A DNA stretch of 64,000 bases from Exiguobacterium flavidum (GTDB taxonomy: Bacteria; Bacillota; Bacilli; Exiguobacteriales; Exiguobacteriaceae): positions 124,001 through 188,000 of the forward strand of contig NZ_QPKS01000004.1 in the NCBI RefSeq assembly GCF_003344535.1, in the 5' to 3' direction. The position numbers and the translations under genes were made by a program. This document shows positions 1 to 8,109 of the stretch, piece after piece (within the stretch, counting starts at the first letter, position 1; every line of letters begins with the position of its first letter). A model generated the notes under the pieces. It did not search any database. It was given only the letters and a program-made list of their open reading frames with translations, and had not been told where the DNA came from.

Positions 1-556
1 GAAATGATTTGAGCTCGCTCATCCGAATGAAGTCGTGTAAGGTCAATTGATAGGACTTGTCGATTTGACGCATCGCGTCATTTCGAAGCGACAAGAAAAG
101 GTGGCGTTCACGGTCGGAGACGCTTTTGAATGTCAAGGTAGGTGGACGATCCTCGACGGTTCCGATAATCCGAAACTCTTCTGAGGTGGAAGTATATCCG
201 ATCGAGGCCCAGACGGAGATGAATCCATTGTCGCGCGGCGGTGAAATATGAACGTGGATGGCGTCGGGGTGCAGAGATAGCGCTTTTCGGTGGACGTGAA
301 GTGCCAGTTTTTTGAAGGCTGCCATTTTAGAATAGGATGAATTGAGGAGGTGCACCTCGGTCCTGTTCTCCTTATTGCGACAGGCAAGTCCAATCGTTGC
401 TACTGGAATGTCATTTTCGAGAAGTGTCCAGTGATGCCTGCCGTATTGACAGGCAGGGCCGCTGATTTCGCGCAGGACGGATCGTGTAGGCGGTAATAGC
501 CGGTGTACGAGCTGTTGCTGGTGGGGCGTCAAACGATCATAGGAAACTATGGACAA
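1..556 (-). CDS. Hypothetical protein, weakly GNAT-like (partial)
   Basis: An open frame runs without a stop from a TTG at 556 (peptide begins LSIVSYDRLTPHQQ) to the window edge, giving 185 codons; the C-terminus lies outside. The middle has alternating strand and helix character, with WTLLENDIPVATIGLAC followed later by FISVWASIGYTS, which loosely recalls a GNAT acetyltransferase fold. I do not recognise a full acetyl-CoA binding loop (no clear RxxGxG/A), so the family is a guess. The start is uncertain because the ribosome site (AAAGG) is weak. It is divergent from the small gene at 677; the gap between them is AT-rich and should hold both promoters. Confidence 0.55.
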   Translation of the reverse strand, partial: MSIVSYDRLTPHQQQLVHRLLPPTRSVLREISGPACQYGRHHWTLLENDIPVATIGLACRNKENRTEVHLLNSSYSKMAAFKKLALHVHRKALSLHPDAIHVHISPPRDNGFISVWASIGYTSTSEEFRIIGTVEDRPPTLTFKSVSDRERHLFLSLRNDAMRQIDKSYQLTLHDFIRMSELKSF

Positions 557-676
557 TAGAAACAACTACCTTTCACTTTTAATTGATTCCATTATATGAC
601 ATTTTAAGTTGTTCGAAACTACTGTTTTTATCGAAGGATGAGAATTGAATTTTAAGAAAAGAAAGAAGGGAAATCG

Positions 677-952
677 TTGCAAAGACGAATGTGGACATTA
701 CTAATAACGTTGGCACTGTTCAGCCCTCTCCTCTTACTGTCCGTTGGCGCGGAAACGACGAACACGAGCCCCGGGACTGGCACGGACGGGACGACCGTCT
801 ATGGGAACTACGGGGCCATGGATGAAATCATCGTCGACACCGTCGAACCTACCTTCGACGGATTCGATTCACCGAACGACATGGCATTCCTGTTTGCCGG
901 TATAGCACTTCTCGCGACTCTTGGACTCGGGGTCATCAATACATCTGATTGA
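677..952 (+). CDS. Small exported or membrane protein, unknown function
   Basis: This 91-residue protein starts at a TTG preceded by GAAAGAAGGG at a good distance. It has a signal peptide (residues 1-25: basic start, long Leu-rich core, then SVGAETT), a Thr/Gly/Asp-rich acidic middle of about 40 residues, and a C-terminal hydrophobic segment (about 67-87) ending in NTSD. The layout fits a small type I membrane protein with an extracellular loop, but there is no LPXTG motif and no family I recognise. A strong hairpin terminator follows directly, so it is probably monocistronic. Confidence 0.65.
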   Translation: MQRRMWTLLITLALFSPLLLLSVGAETTNTSPGTGTDGTTVYGNYGAMDEIIVDTVEPTFDGFDSPNDMAFLFAGIALLATLGLGVINTSD

Positions 953-966
953 ACAGGACAAGAAAA

Positions 967-1019
967 GGGCGCCTCTCCCGCGAGAACGACAGCGGGTGAG
1001 GCGCCCTTCTTATATTTTC
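967..1019. terminator. Bidirectional intrinsic terminator
   Basis: GGGCGCCTC-TCCCGC and GCGGGT-GAGGCGCCC form a near-perfect GC-rich stem with a 10-nt loop, followed by a T-rich tract. It sits between the convergent genes ending at 952 and 1020 and can serve both. Confidence 0.85.
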
Positions 1020-1934
1020 TTAGAAATGGATGTGCTTCTTGCGGCCGACACGTTCGATTCTTTCGTGTTCCTCATGAAGCCCCGCTTCATCGAGCATGTT
1101 CAAGTAGTAACGAAACGGCGTGGAGCGGTGCGAGAAGTAAGGGATATATTCTGCGAACAACATTGATTCTGCTTTCTCGAGTTCGCGCAGTTCAATCAGG
1201 GCGCGAAGTTCAGCGAAGCGGATATCCTGATAGTCGGCGAGTGCATCCCCATCACGCCGAAGCTGTGGCCGAAGTTTCGACGCATGGTCGTTCAGTCCCT
1301 CGACAAAGGCTTCGCGGAGCGGTGCATTCGTGCAGTGCTTGAATACGGCGAGCAACAGGTCACTCCGTTCCGTGTCGACATCGATCGGTACCTTCAGTGC
1401 GGTGTAGATGGATCTTTGCATCCACGACTTCGGCTCCTTCTCATCCATTTTGTAGAAACCGACCAATTCGCTGAACATATCAGATTGAGTCACCTTCAGC
1501 AATCGGAACGGATCGTTCGTCAGGAAGAGGGGTTCCTCGCCTGCTGCCACTGAGAGCAGGAAGAAAAACTCCTCGAACGCCACGCGTGCTTCATTCTTTT
1601 TCGTGGCGTAGAAACGTAGGTGTTTCAGGAGTCGCTTTGCGGAGACATACCAATTCTTCTGTTCACGCAGAGGGACCTCATCATTCACATCAAGAAAAGC
1701 ATGGTCATAGGCGAGCTGGATGAAGCGTTCCGTCTGCTGGATCGTCTGTTCGACCGTCGGATGTTCTTGTGCACGCTGATGTTCCTTATATTTTGCGAAC
1801 TGTGTCAGCATCGCATCGAAATCCTTCTCTTCGATCGTCGACTTCGGAAGCTCGCGATACATCTCGACGATGATGTCGCGGAGGGTAGTGTCGCCGTATT
1901 GTTCTAGCAGCAGTCTCAATTTTCGAATACGCAT
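1020..1934 (-). CDS. Hypothetical helical protein, unknown function
   Basis: A 304-residue soluble protein beginning MRIRKLRLLLEQYG. The ATG at 1934 is chosen because AAGGAGGGA lies 5-10 bases upstream; a longer frame from 1967 would run through that site. It is rich in charged and aromatic residues, is predicted almost wholly helical, and has no signal peptide, membrane segment or Cys cluster. The paired-helix pattern could suit a TPR-like or HEAT-like fold, which is inference only. I do not recognise the family. It is convergent with the small exported protein and divergent from the flavin reductase. Confidence 0.7.
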   Translation of the reverse strand: MRIRKLRLLLEQYGDTTLRDIIVEMYRELPKSTIEEKDFDAMLTQFAKYKEHQRAQEHPTVEQTIQQTERFIQLAYDHAFLDVNDEVPLREQKNWYVSAKRLLKHLRFYATKKNEARVAFEEFFFLLSVAAGEEPLFLTNDPFRLLKVTQSDMFSELVGFYKMDEKEPKSWMQRSIYTALKVPIDVDTERSDLLLAVFKHCTNAPLREAFVEGLNDHASKLRPQLRRDGDALADYQDIRFAELRALIELRELEKAESMLFAEYIPYFSHRSTPFRYYLNMLDEAGLHEEHERIERVGRKKHIHF

Positions 1935-1946
1935 AAGAATCCCTCC

Positions 1947-1976
1947 TTGAAAAAACGCAAACTTCAATACTATAGT
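1947..1976 (+). promoter_or_regulatory. Promoter of the nitroreductase gene
   Basis: TTGAAA (1947-1952), an 18-base spacer and TATAGT (1971-1976). The -10 region lies in the palindrome ACTATAGT, which also gives a -10-like hexamer on the other strand for the divergent gene starting at 1934. Confidence 0.5.
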
Positions 1977-2075
1977 CTTCCCGAAATATTCATAAACAGA
2001 ACGTATCGAGAGAGGAAAGATGACAATCTTCCGTCCAAAACGTTACGATGGATAAAAAACTGGGGTGGGATATGT

Positions 2076-2822
2076 ATGAATGAAACAATCCAGACGATCT
2101 TGAATCACAGGAGCATTCGTAAGTTCAAATCGGATCCATTAGACGATGAGACAGTACGTCTCCTCGTCGAGGCTGCGCAGGCTGCCTCGACATCTTCCTA
2201 TCAGCAAGCTTACGCAATCATCGGAGTCGACGACGCAGCACTGAAGCGGTCGTTGATGGAAGTCGCGAGTCAACAATCTTATGTCGCAGAAAACGGATAT
2301 TTCTTCGTCTTTTGCATCGACTACCATAAGCATGCTGTCGCTGCTGCTTGGCAAGGGTCGAATCTCGATGCGACGATCGAATCGACGGAAGCGCTCATCG
2401 TCGGAACAGTCGACGCGAGCCTTGCGGCGCAAAATCTGGTCGTAGCAGCGGAGTCGCTTGGATATGGTGCGGTCTATATCGGATCGCTTCGAAATGACGC
2501 AAAAAAGGTGAGTGAGCTGCTTGCTCTCCCGAATCAGACCGTTCCGCTCTTCGGTGTGGCTATCGGTCTACCGGACCATTCTCCCGGCAAAAAGCCCCGT
2601 CTTCCGATGGAGGCGGTCTTTCACCGGAATCGTTATACTGAGGATGATAAGCTGCTCAGATTTCTGCAAGAATACGAAGAAAAAACGGCAGCATATTATA
2701 CGGAACGCACGGACGGACAACGGAGCGAAGGATGGGTTTCGCAGATCGTTCGGACGATGCTTGAACCGAAACGGAAGTATCTACGCGATTTTTTGAGAGA
2801 TAGAAAATTTTTGAAGGACTGA
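2076..2822 (+). CDS. NADPH-dependent FMN nitro/flavin reductase (NfrA/NfsA type)
   Basis: This 248-residue protein belongs to the group A nitroreductase family: FMN-bound homodimers that use NADPH to reduce nitro compounds, flavins, disulfides or quinones. Family signs are the N-terminal HRSIRKF motif (FMN phosphate contact), STSSYQQAYAIIG in the core, GYGAVYIGSLRND, and FGVAIGLPDHSPGKKPRLP near residue 180, followed by the C-terminal extension typical of NfrA. The start at 2076 follows GGGTGGGA; a longer frame from 1947 overlaps the promoter. Twenty bases separate it from the LCP gene, so they are probably co-transcribed. Confidence 0.88.
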   Translation: MNETIQTILNHRSIRKFKSDPLDDETVRLLVEAAQAASTSSYQQAYAIIGVDDAALKRSLMEVASQQSYVAENGYFFVFCIDYHKHAVAAAWQGSNLDATIESTEALIVGTVDASLAAQNLVVAAESLGYGAVYIGSLRNDAKKVSELLALPNQTVPLFGVAIGLPDHSPGKKPRLPMEAVFHRNRYTEDDKLLRFLQEYEEKTAAYYTERTDGQRSEGWVSQIVRTMLEPKRKYLRDFLRDRKFLKD

Positions 2823-2841
2823 AATACGGAGGATAAGAAAT

Positions 2842-4017
2842 ATGACTGAATCTCGCAATGGCCGTTCCCGTCTCGAACGGAAGCGGCAGGAAGCAATGAC
2901 ACAGGCAGAACGGGAACAGACTACGCCGCTGGAGGACTGGAGGAGACGTGATGAGATGGGTGCCTCTGGACCTGAGACGCGCCCGTCCGGTGAGCGATTC
3001 ATTGACCATCAATCGAGCGGGCCAGTAAAACAAAAGAAAACGAAAAAAAGAACCCTTCCATCGCTGCCGAGTTTCAGGTTGAGGAAACGGTCGGCTTCAG
3101 TCAAGCAGCGCCCGCGTCAGGCAGAGAAACAGCAGAGCGGGCGCGACTCCGGTAGGCGGGGGACGGAACGTCCGAAACGTAAATGGAGAGGTAAGATGTT
3201 CGGGTTGCTGCTCCTTTTGCTCGCCGCGATCGTGCTGTTCACCTCACAGCCGTTTACGTTCATGATGATCGGCAGCGATGCGCGGCCTGGTGAATCGCTC
3301 AGGGGATCACGTGCGGATTCGCTGTCGACGATGCAGTTCGTCCCGCTCTCGCGAACGATTCAGCTGACATCGATCCCGAGGGATACGTACACGCCGATTC
3401 CATGTGAAGACGGCCAGAAGGATAAGATCACGCATTCTTTCGCCTACGGTGGCGAGGATTGTTCGGAAGGGGCTGCAGAGACGCTTCTCGATACGGAGGT
3501 CGACAGCAAGATCGTCATCTCGTTCGATTCATTCATCGGACTGATCGATACGATCGGCGGAATTGACCTCGTTTCGACAGGAACATTCAGCGAACAGGAT
3601 GCAAGCGGCAAGGCGAATCAGTATTCCTTCCAAAAAGGGAAGGAATACCATATGGATGGTGCGATGGCTCTCGCTTACTCACGTCATCGAAAGACCGACA
3701 CGGACGGAGCGCGTGCGAACCGCCAATCCGAGATAATCGAAGCGACGGCGAAGGAATTGCTCAAGCCGACCGGCTGGACGAGCATCCCTGCGGCTCACCG
3801 CTACATGAAGGAAGAGATGAATCTCGAAATATCGGTCCGACAAATGGCGACGGCTGCGCTTTCGCTTGCACTTCTGTCTGAGCGGGAGCACCTTGAGATC
3901 AAGGGTGCGGATGACTACATCGGCGGCGTCTACTATTATGTTCCGAACGAACCGACCCTTAAAGAAGTACGGGCGAATCTCGACACGACCTTTTACGGTA
4001 CCTTAAAAAATCAGTAA
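2842..4017 (+). CDS. LytR-CpsA-Psr (LCP) family wall-polymer ligase
   Basis: LCP enzymes transfer lipid-linked wall teichoic acid or other glycopolymers to peptidoglycan on the outer face of the membrane. The 391-residue protein has one membrane helix (about 119-136) followed at once by the LCP domain: MMIGSDARPG and GSRADSLSTMQF (Arg/Asp of the active site), SIPRDTY, then AYSRHRKTDTDGARANRQ with its catalytic arginines. Unusual is the cytoplasmic tail of about 118 residues, very rich in Lys, Arg, Ser and Gln and probably disordered. ATG with GGAGGATAAGAAAT upstream. It may serve the teichoic-acid genes at 40.5-45 kb. Confidence 0.92.
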   Translation: MTESRNGRSRLERKRQEAMTQAEREQTTPLEDWRRRDEMGASGPETRPSGERFIDHQSSGPVKQKKTKKRTLPSLPSFRLRKRSASVKQRPRQAEKQQSGRDSGRRGTERPKRKWRGKMFGLLLLLLAAIVLFTSQPFTFMMIGSDARPGESLRGSRADSLSTMQFVPLSRTIQLTSIPRDTYTPIPCEDGQKDKITHSFAYGGEDCSEGAAETLLDTEVDSKIVISFDSFIGLIDTIGGIDLVSTGTFSEQDASGKANQYSFQKGKEYHMDGAMALAYSRHRKTDTDGARANRQSEIIEATAKELLKPTGWTSIPAAHRYMKEEMNLEISVRQMATAALSLALLSEREHLEIKGADDYIGGVYYYVPNEPTLKEVRANLDTTFYGTLKNQ

Positions 4018-4215
4018 TTGGACAAAAGGGGTTTGCACCCTCTTGATAGGTGGAAATTAATATCATGTAGCTCTTCAGGGACTATGCGCCCTGGCGACGT
4101 TCGCGGCTGACGGTGCCCGAGCAAGGCTGTCATCCGGGAGGCTTCTGCTTTAAGAATGAAGAAGTGGTGCGCAGTTCACATGAGATGACTATCATATCGA
4201 GGAGGGACCTTACTC
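4018..4215 (+). other. Structured intergenic leader of unknown type
   Basis: Nearly 200 bases between the LCP gene and the reductase hold several short helices: GGGGTTTGCACCC near 4030, CAGGG-N8-CCCTG near 4077-4093, and nested pairings in 4103-4145 (GACGG with CTGTC, CCCG with CGGG). No T-run terminator follows any of them. It may be a 5' leader of the gene at 4216. I compared it from memory with common Firmicute riboswitches (TPP, FMN, SAM, lysine, Mn, M-box, T-box) and it fits none. Confidence 0.3.
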
Positions 4216-4926
4216 ATGAAAGTATTAGTAGTCGGTGCATCAGGAACGATCGGTTCGCGTGTCGTCAAATCGCTCGCGAAAGAGAACCATGTGACCGTCA
4301 TCGTGCGATATGAGCATTTGGTAGAACGGTTCGAGAAGATGGGCGTCAAAGCTTTGTTCGTCGACATCGAACACGAACTCGATAAGAAAATCGATGAAGG
4401 GGTCGCAGGTCAGGATGCCGTCATATGTGCCGCTACGGCAGGTGTCCATGGCGAGACGACGGAAATCGAATTGCTCGATCGGACAGTCGCACTCAAGACG
4501 ATTGATGCAGCGAAGAAGGCTAGGGTCCGTCATTTCGTACTTCTGAGCGCCTACGGAGCAGATCGGCCGGAACAATTCAAGAAGGACGTTTATCCATTTT
4601 ACGCAGCGAAAAATGCCGCTGATGAACAACTTGAACATAGCGGACTTAACTATACGATCATTTGCCCGGTGACGATCACGGATGGTCCGGGACGAGGATT
4701 GATCGAAGCGGATGAGGATTTGAAGGATACGGAAGGCGCAACGATTTCAGAAACCGATGTCGCATCCGTGCTGGTCGCGACCGTAGGCAACCGAGATCTG
4801 TTCAACCGCCGTCTGGAGGTCAAGGAAGGGAAGACGTCCTTGAACGACGCGCTCGACATGGAGCCGATTTCGATGAGTGGTAAGGGTGACCGGGAAGTGA
4901 AACGGCAACTTCCGCGCTTCAATTGA
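4216..4926 (+). CDS. NAD(P)-binding atypical SDR (NmrA/YwnB-like)
   Basis: A 236-residue Rossmann protein of the atypical short-chain dehydrogenase group. The N-terminus MKVLVVGASGTIGSRVV carries the GxxGxxG dinucleotide loop. VICAATAG, HFVLLSAYGADRPE and the PFYAAKNAADEQLEHSGLNYTII stretch (YxxxK-like, split) match NAD(P)H-binding stress or quinone reductases such as YwnB/YhfK. The substrate is unknown. A good AGGAGG lies 12 bases before the ATG. A terminator follows, so it is probably a single-gene unit. Confidence 0.85.
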   Translation: MKVLVVGASGTIGSRVVKSLAKENHVTVIVRYEHLVERFEKMGVKALFVDIEHELDKKIDEGVAGQDAVICAATAGVHGETTEIELLDRTVALKTIDAAKKARVRHFVLLSAYGADRPEQFKKDVYPFYAAKNAADEQLEHSGLNYTIICPVTITDGPGRGLIEADEDLKDTEGATISETDVASVLVATVGNRDLFNRRLEVKEGKTSLNDALDMEPISMSGKGDREVKRQLPRFN

Positions 4927-4940
4927 TAGAAGACCATGTG

Positions 4941-4974
4941 AAGGCTGTTCTTCGAGAGGAGGACAGCCTTTTTG
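4941..4974 (+). terminator. Intrinsic terminator
   Basis: AAGGCTGT and ACAGCCTT arms with a purine-rich loop, then TTTTT, directly after the reductase gene. Confidence 0.8.
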
Positions 4975-5014
4975 CTGTGTCGATCTCTGGTCCCTTTGGT
5001 ACACTAAGGTTGAG

Positions 5015-5566
5015 GTGAAGAAATTGAAGAGATGGTTGACGTTGCTTGCGATGGCGCTTGCCCTCACAGGTATTATCTATAAAGGATATTCGGCTGTCCG
5101 GCTCGAAAAAGAGCAGGAGGCAAAGATGGAAGCACAAGCGAAAGGCGGTTTGAAGGTCGGGGACAAGGCTCCCGACTTGATGCTCGAACAGAACGGACAA
5201 GACGTTCGATTGACAGGACTCTCAAGCAAAGGGATGGTGATCAACTTCTGGGCGAGCTGGTGTCCGCCTTGTGTTGAAGAAATTCCTGAATTGAACGTGT
5301 TTTCTGAACGGTCGAATATTCCGGTATACGGTATCAACGTGACGACCTCTGAGCGTCGCGGCAAGGAGGATGTCTCGTCTTTTCTAAAGAAACATCCGGT
5401 AGACTACCCGATCTTGTACGACATCGAAGGTGCATCCGAGAAAGCCTATCGCTTGCTGGCGATGCCTGCGACCTATGTCATTGACGGTGATGGAAGAATC
5501 GTCGAGGCGCATGTCGGCCCGGTCACGAGTGACATGCTAGAGGAGATGGTCAAGAAAATCGACTGA
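5015..5566 (+). CDS. Membrane-anchored thiol-disulfide oxidoreductase (ResA/TlpA-like)
   Basis: A protein of about 183 residues with one N-terminal membrane anchor (about 6-25) and an extracytoplasmic thioredoxin-like AhpC/TSA domain. The active site WASWCPPCVEEIPEL contains the CxxC pair, and the cis-proline loop reads LLAMPATYVID. In Bacillus such proteins reduce apocytochrome c thiols or act in sporulation; the partner is not shown here. GTG at 5015 is used; a TTG at 5024 has the better spaced GAGGTG and would shorten the protein by three residues. Eleven bases separate it from the zinc-ribbon gene. Confidence 0.88.
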   Translation: MKKLKRWLTLLAMALALTGIIYKGYSAVRLEKEQEAKMEAQAKGGLKVGDKAPDLMLEQNGQDVRLTGLSSKGMVINFWASWCPPCVEEIPELNVFSERSNIPVYGINVTTSERRGKEDVSSFLKKHPVDYPILYDIEGASEKAYRLLAMPATYVIDGDGRIVEAHVGPVTSDMLEEMVKKID

Positions 5567-5577
5567 GGAGGGATTCG

Positions 5578-6030
5578 ATGCGGCTGCGGTGTGTAAACTG
5601 CTCATACGAGGAACACTTCGAGACGGGTGCTTCAAAGGAGTGGGGTGAATTTCCGACGATGCTCACTTATGGGATGGCCCAGTATGAGATTGGATTGCCA
5701 TTCATGTTCGTCCCGCGGTTTCAGGAACCTGCTGTAAGCAGGCAACGGTTGGACGATGAGAACCGGGCACGGCTCATCCATGCTTTTCATGCGAATATCG
5801 ATACGATTTCCGATCGATGGGTTCCTCATCAATATGAGCTCTATCAATGCCCGACGTGCGACGGACTGACAAGCCGTTTCTGGTGCGCGATTTGGACGGA
5901 CGAAGGGGCGCTGCAGCCCGAGCATCACTGCAGAAAAGATGGTTCGCTGCTCGTTCAGCGTTCAATCGGAGATTTAAGTCAAATCATCTGTCCTTCCTGT
6001 CATGAACGGACATTACGCGCATTCAACTAA
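5578..6030 (+). CDS. Zinc-ribbon protein, unknown function
   Basis: A 150-residue protein with three Cys-x2-Cys knuckles: CVNC near residue 5, CPTC near residue 94 and CPSC near the C-terminus. A lone Cys sits in HHCRKDG. The spacing suggests two zinc sites around a helical centre. I recognise no catalytic motif. It probably shares a transcript with the thioredoxin-like gene just upstream, so a role in thiol or metal balance is conceivable but unsupported. ATG follows GAGGAGGGATTCG. Confidence 0.75.
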   Translation: MRLRCVNCSYEEHFETGASKEWGEFPTMLTYGMAQYEIGLPFMFVPRFQEPAVSRQRLDDENRARLIHAFHANIDTISDRWVPHQYELYQCPTCDGLTSRFWCAIWTDEGALQPEHHCRKDGSLLVQRSIGDLSQIICPSCHERTLRAFN

Positions 6031-6068
6031 AAAATCCGGTCGCATCAGTTTGCGTGACCGGATTTTTT
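6029..6068. terminator. Bidirectional terminator between convergent genes
   Basis: AAAAAATCCGGTC...GACCGGATTTTTT forms a long stem flanked by A- and T-runs on both sides. It overlaps the stop codons of both flanking genes. Confidence 0.9.
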
Positions 6069-6276
6069 AGCCCATTTGACGGAATGAAAAATTATTGAAA
6101 GGTGTTTCGGAAACGGAATTGGCGTCTAATGAGTAATTTGTACCATCAAATAGAATAGCGTCACCAAGACGTGCTTCTGCTGGGAGGTAACGACGCGGTA
6201 TGAAGCTCGATCCGTTCTCCCAAAGTAAAACGGCGTATTTGCCATCTAATCGTTCAAGTGTACCTCTTTTAATCAT
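6067..6276 (-). CDS. Small DUF3006-like protein
   Basis: A 69-residue protein starting MIKRGTLERLDGKYAVLLWENG and continuing IPRRYLPAEARLGDAILFDG. The order of an N-terminal beta hairpin, a conserved PRxxLP and a Gly-Asp turn resembles DUF3006 proteins (small, SH3-like, unknown function). The ATG at 6276 has AGGAGG at ideal spacing; a longer in-frame start at 6297 lies upstream of that site and is unlikely. Confidence 0.65.
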   Translation of the reverse strand: MIKRGTLERLDGKYAVLLWENGSSFIPRRYLPAEARLGDAILFDGTNYSLDANSVSETPFNNFSFRQMG

Positions 6277-6538
6277 ATGAACTCCTCCTACAATCACATT
6301 GAAGGCATCCTCTGGAAGAAGGTGCGTTTTTTATCTCTGTCTATCCTTTAATTAATAATCTCTCTTATGGTTGGTATATTCCCACATGAAGCACAGCTTA
6401 CACTTTTTTGTGTGGTAAAACAAAGCCTATTTTAGCGTAAATCCTTAATGATTGATTGAATTGTGTACAAAAGTAGGTAAATCGTGAAGGAAATGTGACA
6501 AAAATATGACATAGTCTTTTGTAGCGTATAAGAGAATT
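6277..6538. other. AT-rich gene-less gap with inverted repeat
   Basis: No open frame with a ribosome site is visible. The stretch is clearly more AT-rich than its neighbours and should contain the promoter of the leftward small gene. GTAAATCGTGA (near 6476) recurs inverted as TCACGATTTAC (near 6556), about 70 bases apart. Confidence 0.4.
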
Positions 6539-6696
6539 GGCTGATGATTCGATAGTCACGATTTACTTCCTTTTTTCACTATCGGTCTCTTTGCAGGGAA
6601 ATTCAAGTGCAATGTTCCGGAAATCTCGACACGAAATACCTATAAAGCCCGGTCCCTTCATTCCCGAGGATAAGGAATGAAGGAATCGGGCTTTTT
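6539..6696 (+). ncRNA. Candidate small RNA (promoter to terminator)
   Basis: TATGAC (6505-6510), a 16-base spacer and TATAAG (6527-6532) precede about 155 bases with no good ORF, ending in a strong hairpin with a TTTTT run on the plus strand. The T-run points away from the leftward nhaC gene, which would otherwise own this terminator. An internal hairpin CGATAGT...ACTATCG lies at about 6550-6586. Existence is inferred from these signals alone. Confidence 0.3.
6644..6696. terminator. Intrinsic terminator downstream of nhaC
   Basis: AAAGCCCGGTCCCTTCATTCC pairs with GGAATGAAGGAATCGGGCTTT. The T-run is stronger on the plus strand, but the stem can also stop leftward nhaC transcripts. Confidence 0.8.
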
Positions 6697-6714
6697 GATT
6701 CTCATACTGCTGGA

Positions 6715-8088
6715 TCATGCGGCCTGTTTGACTTCCTGTTCCTTCGTCGGACGCGTGTAGGCAAGGATGAAGGTAAAGAGCGGCGACAGGAGCAGGAAGA
6801 AGGCGAACGGCGCGTAGGACGTTACCGGAACGCCGAGCGTCGAGGCGAAGAATGCTCCGGATACACCCCAAGGCACAAGTGGATTGATCAGCGTACCGCC
6901 GTCCTCAAGCGCACGTGACAGGTAGCGCCGATCGATTCGCCGTTCGGCGAAGATCGACTTGAAGGCCTGTCCCGGAAGCAGAATCGAAAGGTACTGCTCA
7001 CCGACGACGAAGTTTACTCCGATCGATGATAGGGCGGCGGAGCTGATGATACTTCCATCCCGGTGCAACTTGGAAACTGTCCGTTCGATCAGCACATCGA
7101 TCACACCGAGCCCCCGAAGGATGCCGCCGAAGGCGAGCGCGAGCATGACGAGTGAGACGGACCACATCATCGATTGAAGACCGCCGCGGTTGACGATCGA
7201 TGCGACTGTTTCGTTCGACGTCTCAAGCGAAAGTCCGTTTTGAATGACAGACATCCAGTTGCCGATATTCCAGTTCCCTTGTACGATTCCCGTCAACGCT
7301 AGGCCGCTCAAGACACCGAGGACCAGCGTCGGGATGACGGCTGTCTTACGGAAAGCGAGAACCATCACGAGCAGAGGCGACAGAAGCGTCCATGGAGAAA
7401 GTGAGAACAGGCGAGCTAACTCGTTCTGCGTGCTGACGACAAGTGAGCGATCGACGTCTCCGCTTCCTTGTCCGAAGAGGAAGAAGATGATGAACGTCAA
7501 GGTGATGGCGGGAATTGTCGTTCCCATCATGAAACGGATATGACTGAATACGGATAAATTCAAGATGCCTGGCGCAAAGTTAGTCGTGTCCGAAAGCGGC
7601 GACATCTTGTCACCGAAACATGCTCCGCTGATGATTGCACCTGCTGCAAGGGCAGGATTGACACCGAGAGCGATCGAGATTCCCATCAGCGCTACACCGA
7701 CCGTACCGACTGTCGTGAACGAACTGCCCGTGAAAGTCGAGACGAGCATCGCAATTAGCAACGCGCTCGGAGCGAACCATTGTGCAGATAACGTTTCGAG
7801 CCCGAAGAAGAGAAGCGTCGGGACAGCACCGCTCATCATCCAAACAGCGATCGTCATGCCGACGAGCAGCATGATCAAAATTGGTTTTATTGCTTCGCGG
7901 ATGCCTTGGATCATCGATTCCTCAAGGTGTTCGAATGTAATTCCCCGAAGCATCGCGTAAGCTGCGACGACCACAAGGCTTGAAAGGATAGCAAGATGGG
8001 GTTCTGCTTTTGCGCCGAACAGGACGGCGAGCAAGATGAGTGCACTGACAATTAGAAGAGATGCGGATTCGCGAAAAGACATACGCAT
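6715..8088 (-). CDS. nhaC: Na+/H+ antiporter, NhaC family
   Basis: A 457-residue polytopic membrane protein, usual NhaC length, with about 11-12 hydrophobic helices. Family signs are FTGSSFTTVGTVG, GAIISGACFGDKMSPLSDTTNFA (conserved Asp, Lys and Ser-Asp in the transport core) and NPLVPWGVSGAF near the end. The family swaps cytoplasmic Na+ for H+, or in some members malate for Na+-lactate; the sequence does not separate these. The ATG at 8088 follows GGAGGTGGAAGC. A perfect 16-base palindrome upstream suggests a dedicated regulator. Confidence 0.88.
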   Translation of the reverse strand: MRMSFRESASLLIVSALILLAVLFGAKAEPHLAILSSLVVVAAYAMLRGITFEHLEESMIQGIREAIKPILIMLLVGMTIAVWMMSGAVPTLLFFGLETLSAQWFAPSALLIAMLVSTFTGSSFTTVGTVGVALMGISIALGVNPALAAGAIISGACFGDKMSPLSDTTNFAPGILNLSVFSHIRFMMGTTIPAITLTFIIFFLFGQGSGDVDRSLVVSTQNELARLFSLSPWTLLSPLLVMVLAFRKTAVIPTLVLGVLSGLALTGIVQGNWNIGNWMSVIQNGLSLETSNETVASIVNRGGLQSMMWSVSLVMLALAFGGILRGLGVIDVLIERTVSKLHRDGSIISSAALSSIGVNFVVGEQYLSILLPGQAFKSIFAERRIDRRYLSRALEDGGTLINPLVPWGVSGAFFASTLGVPVTSYAPFAFFLLLSPLFTFILAYTRPTKEQEVKQAA

Positions 8089-8109
8089 GCTTCCACCTCC
8101 GTTTCGTGT

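Noticed and set aside
4018-4215. Named riboswitch in the leader of the reductase
   Set aside because: I tried to fit TPP, FMN, SAM, lysine, cobalamin, manganese, magnesium and cyclic-di-AMP classes from memory; none matches, so only unknown structure is reported.
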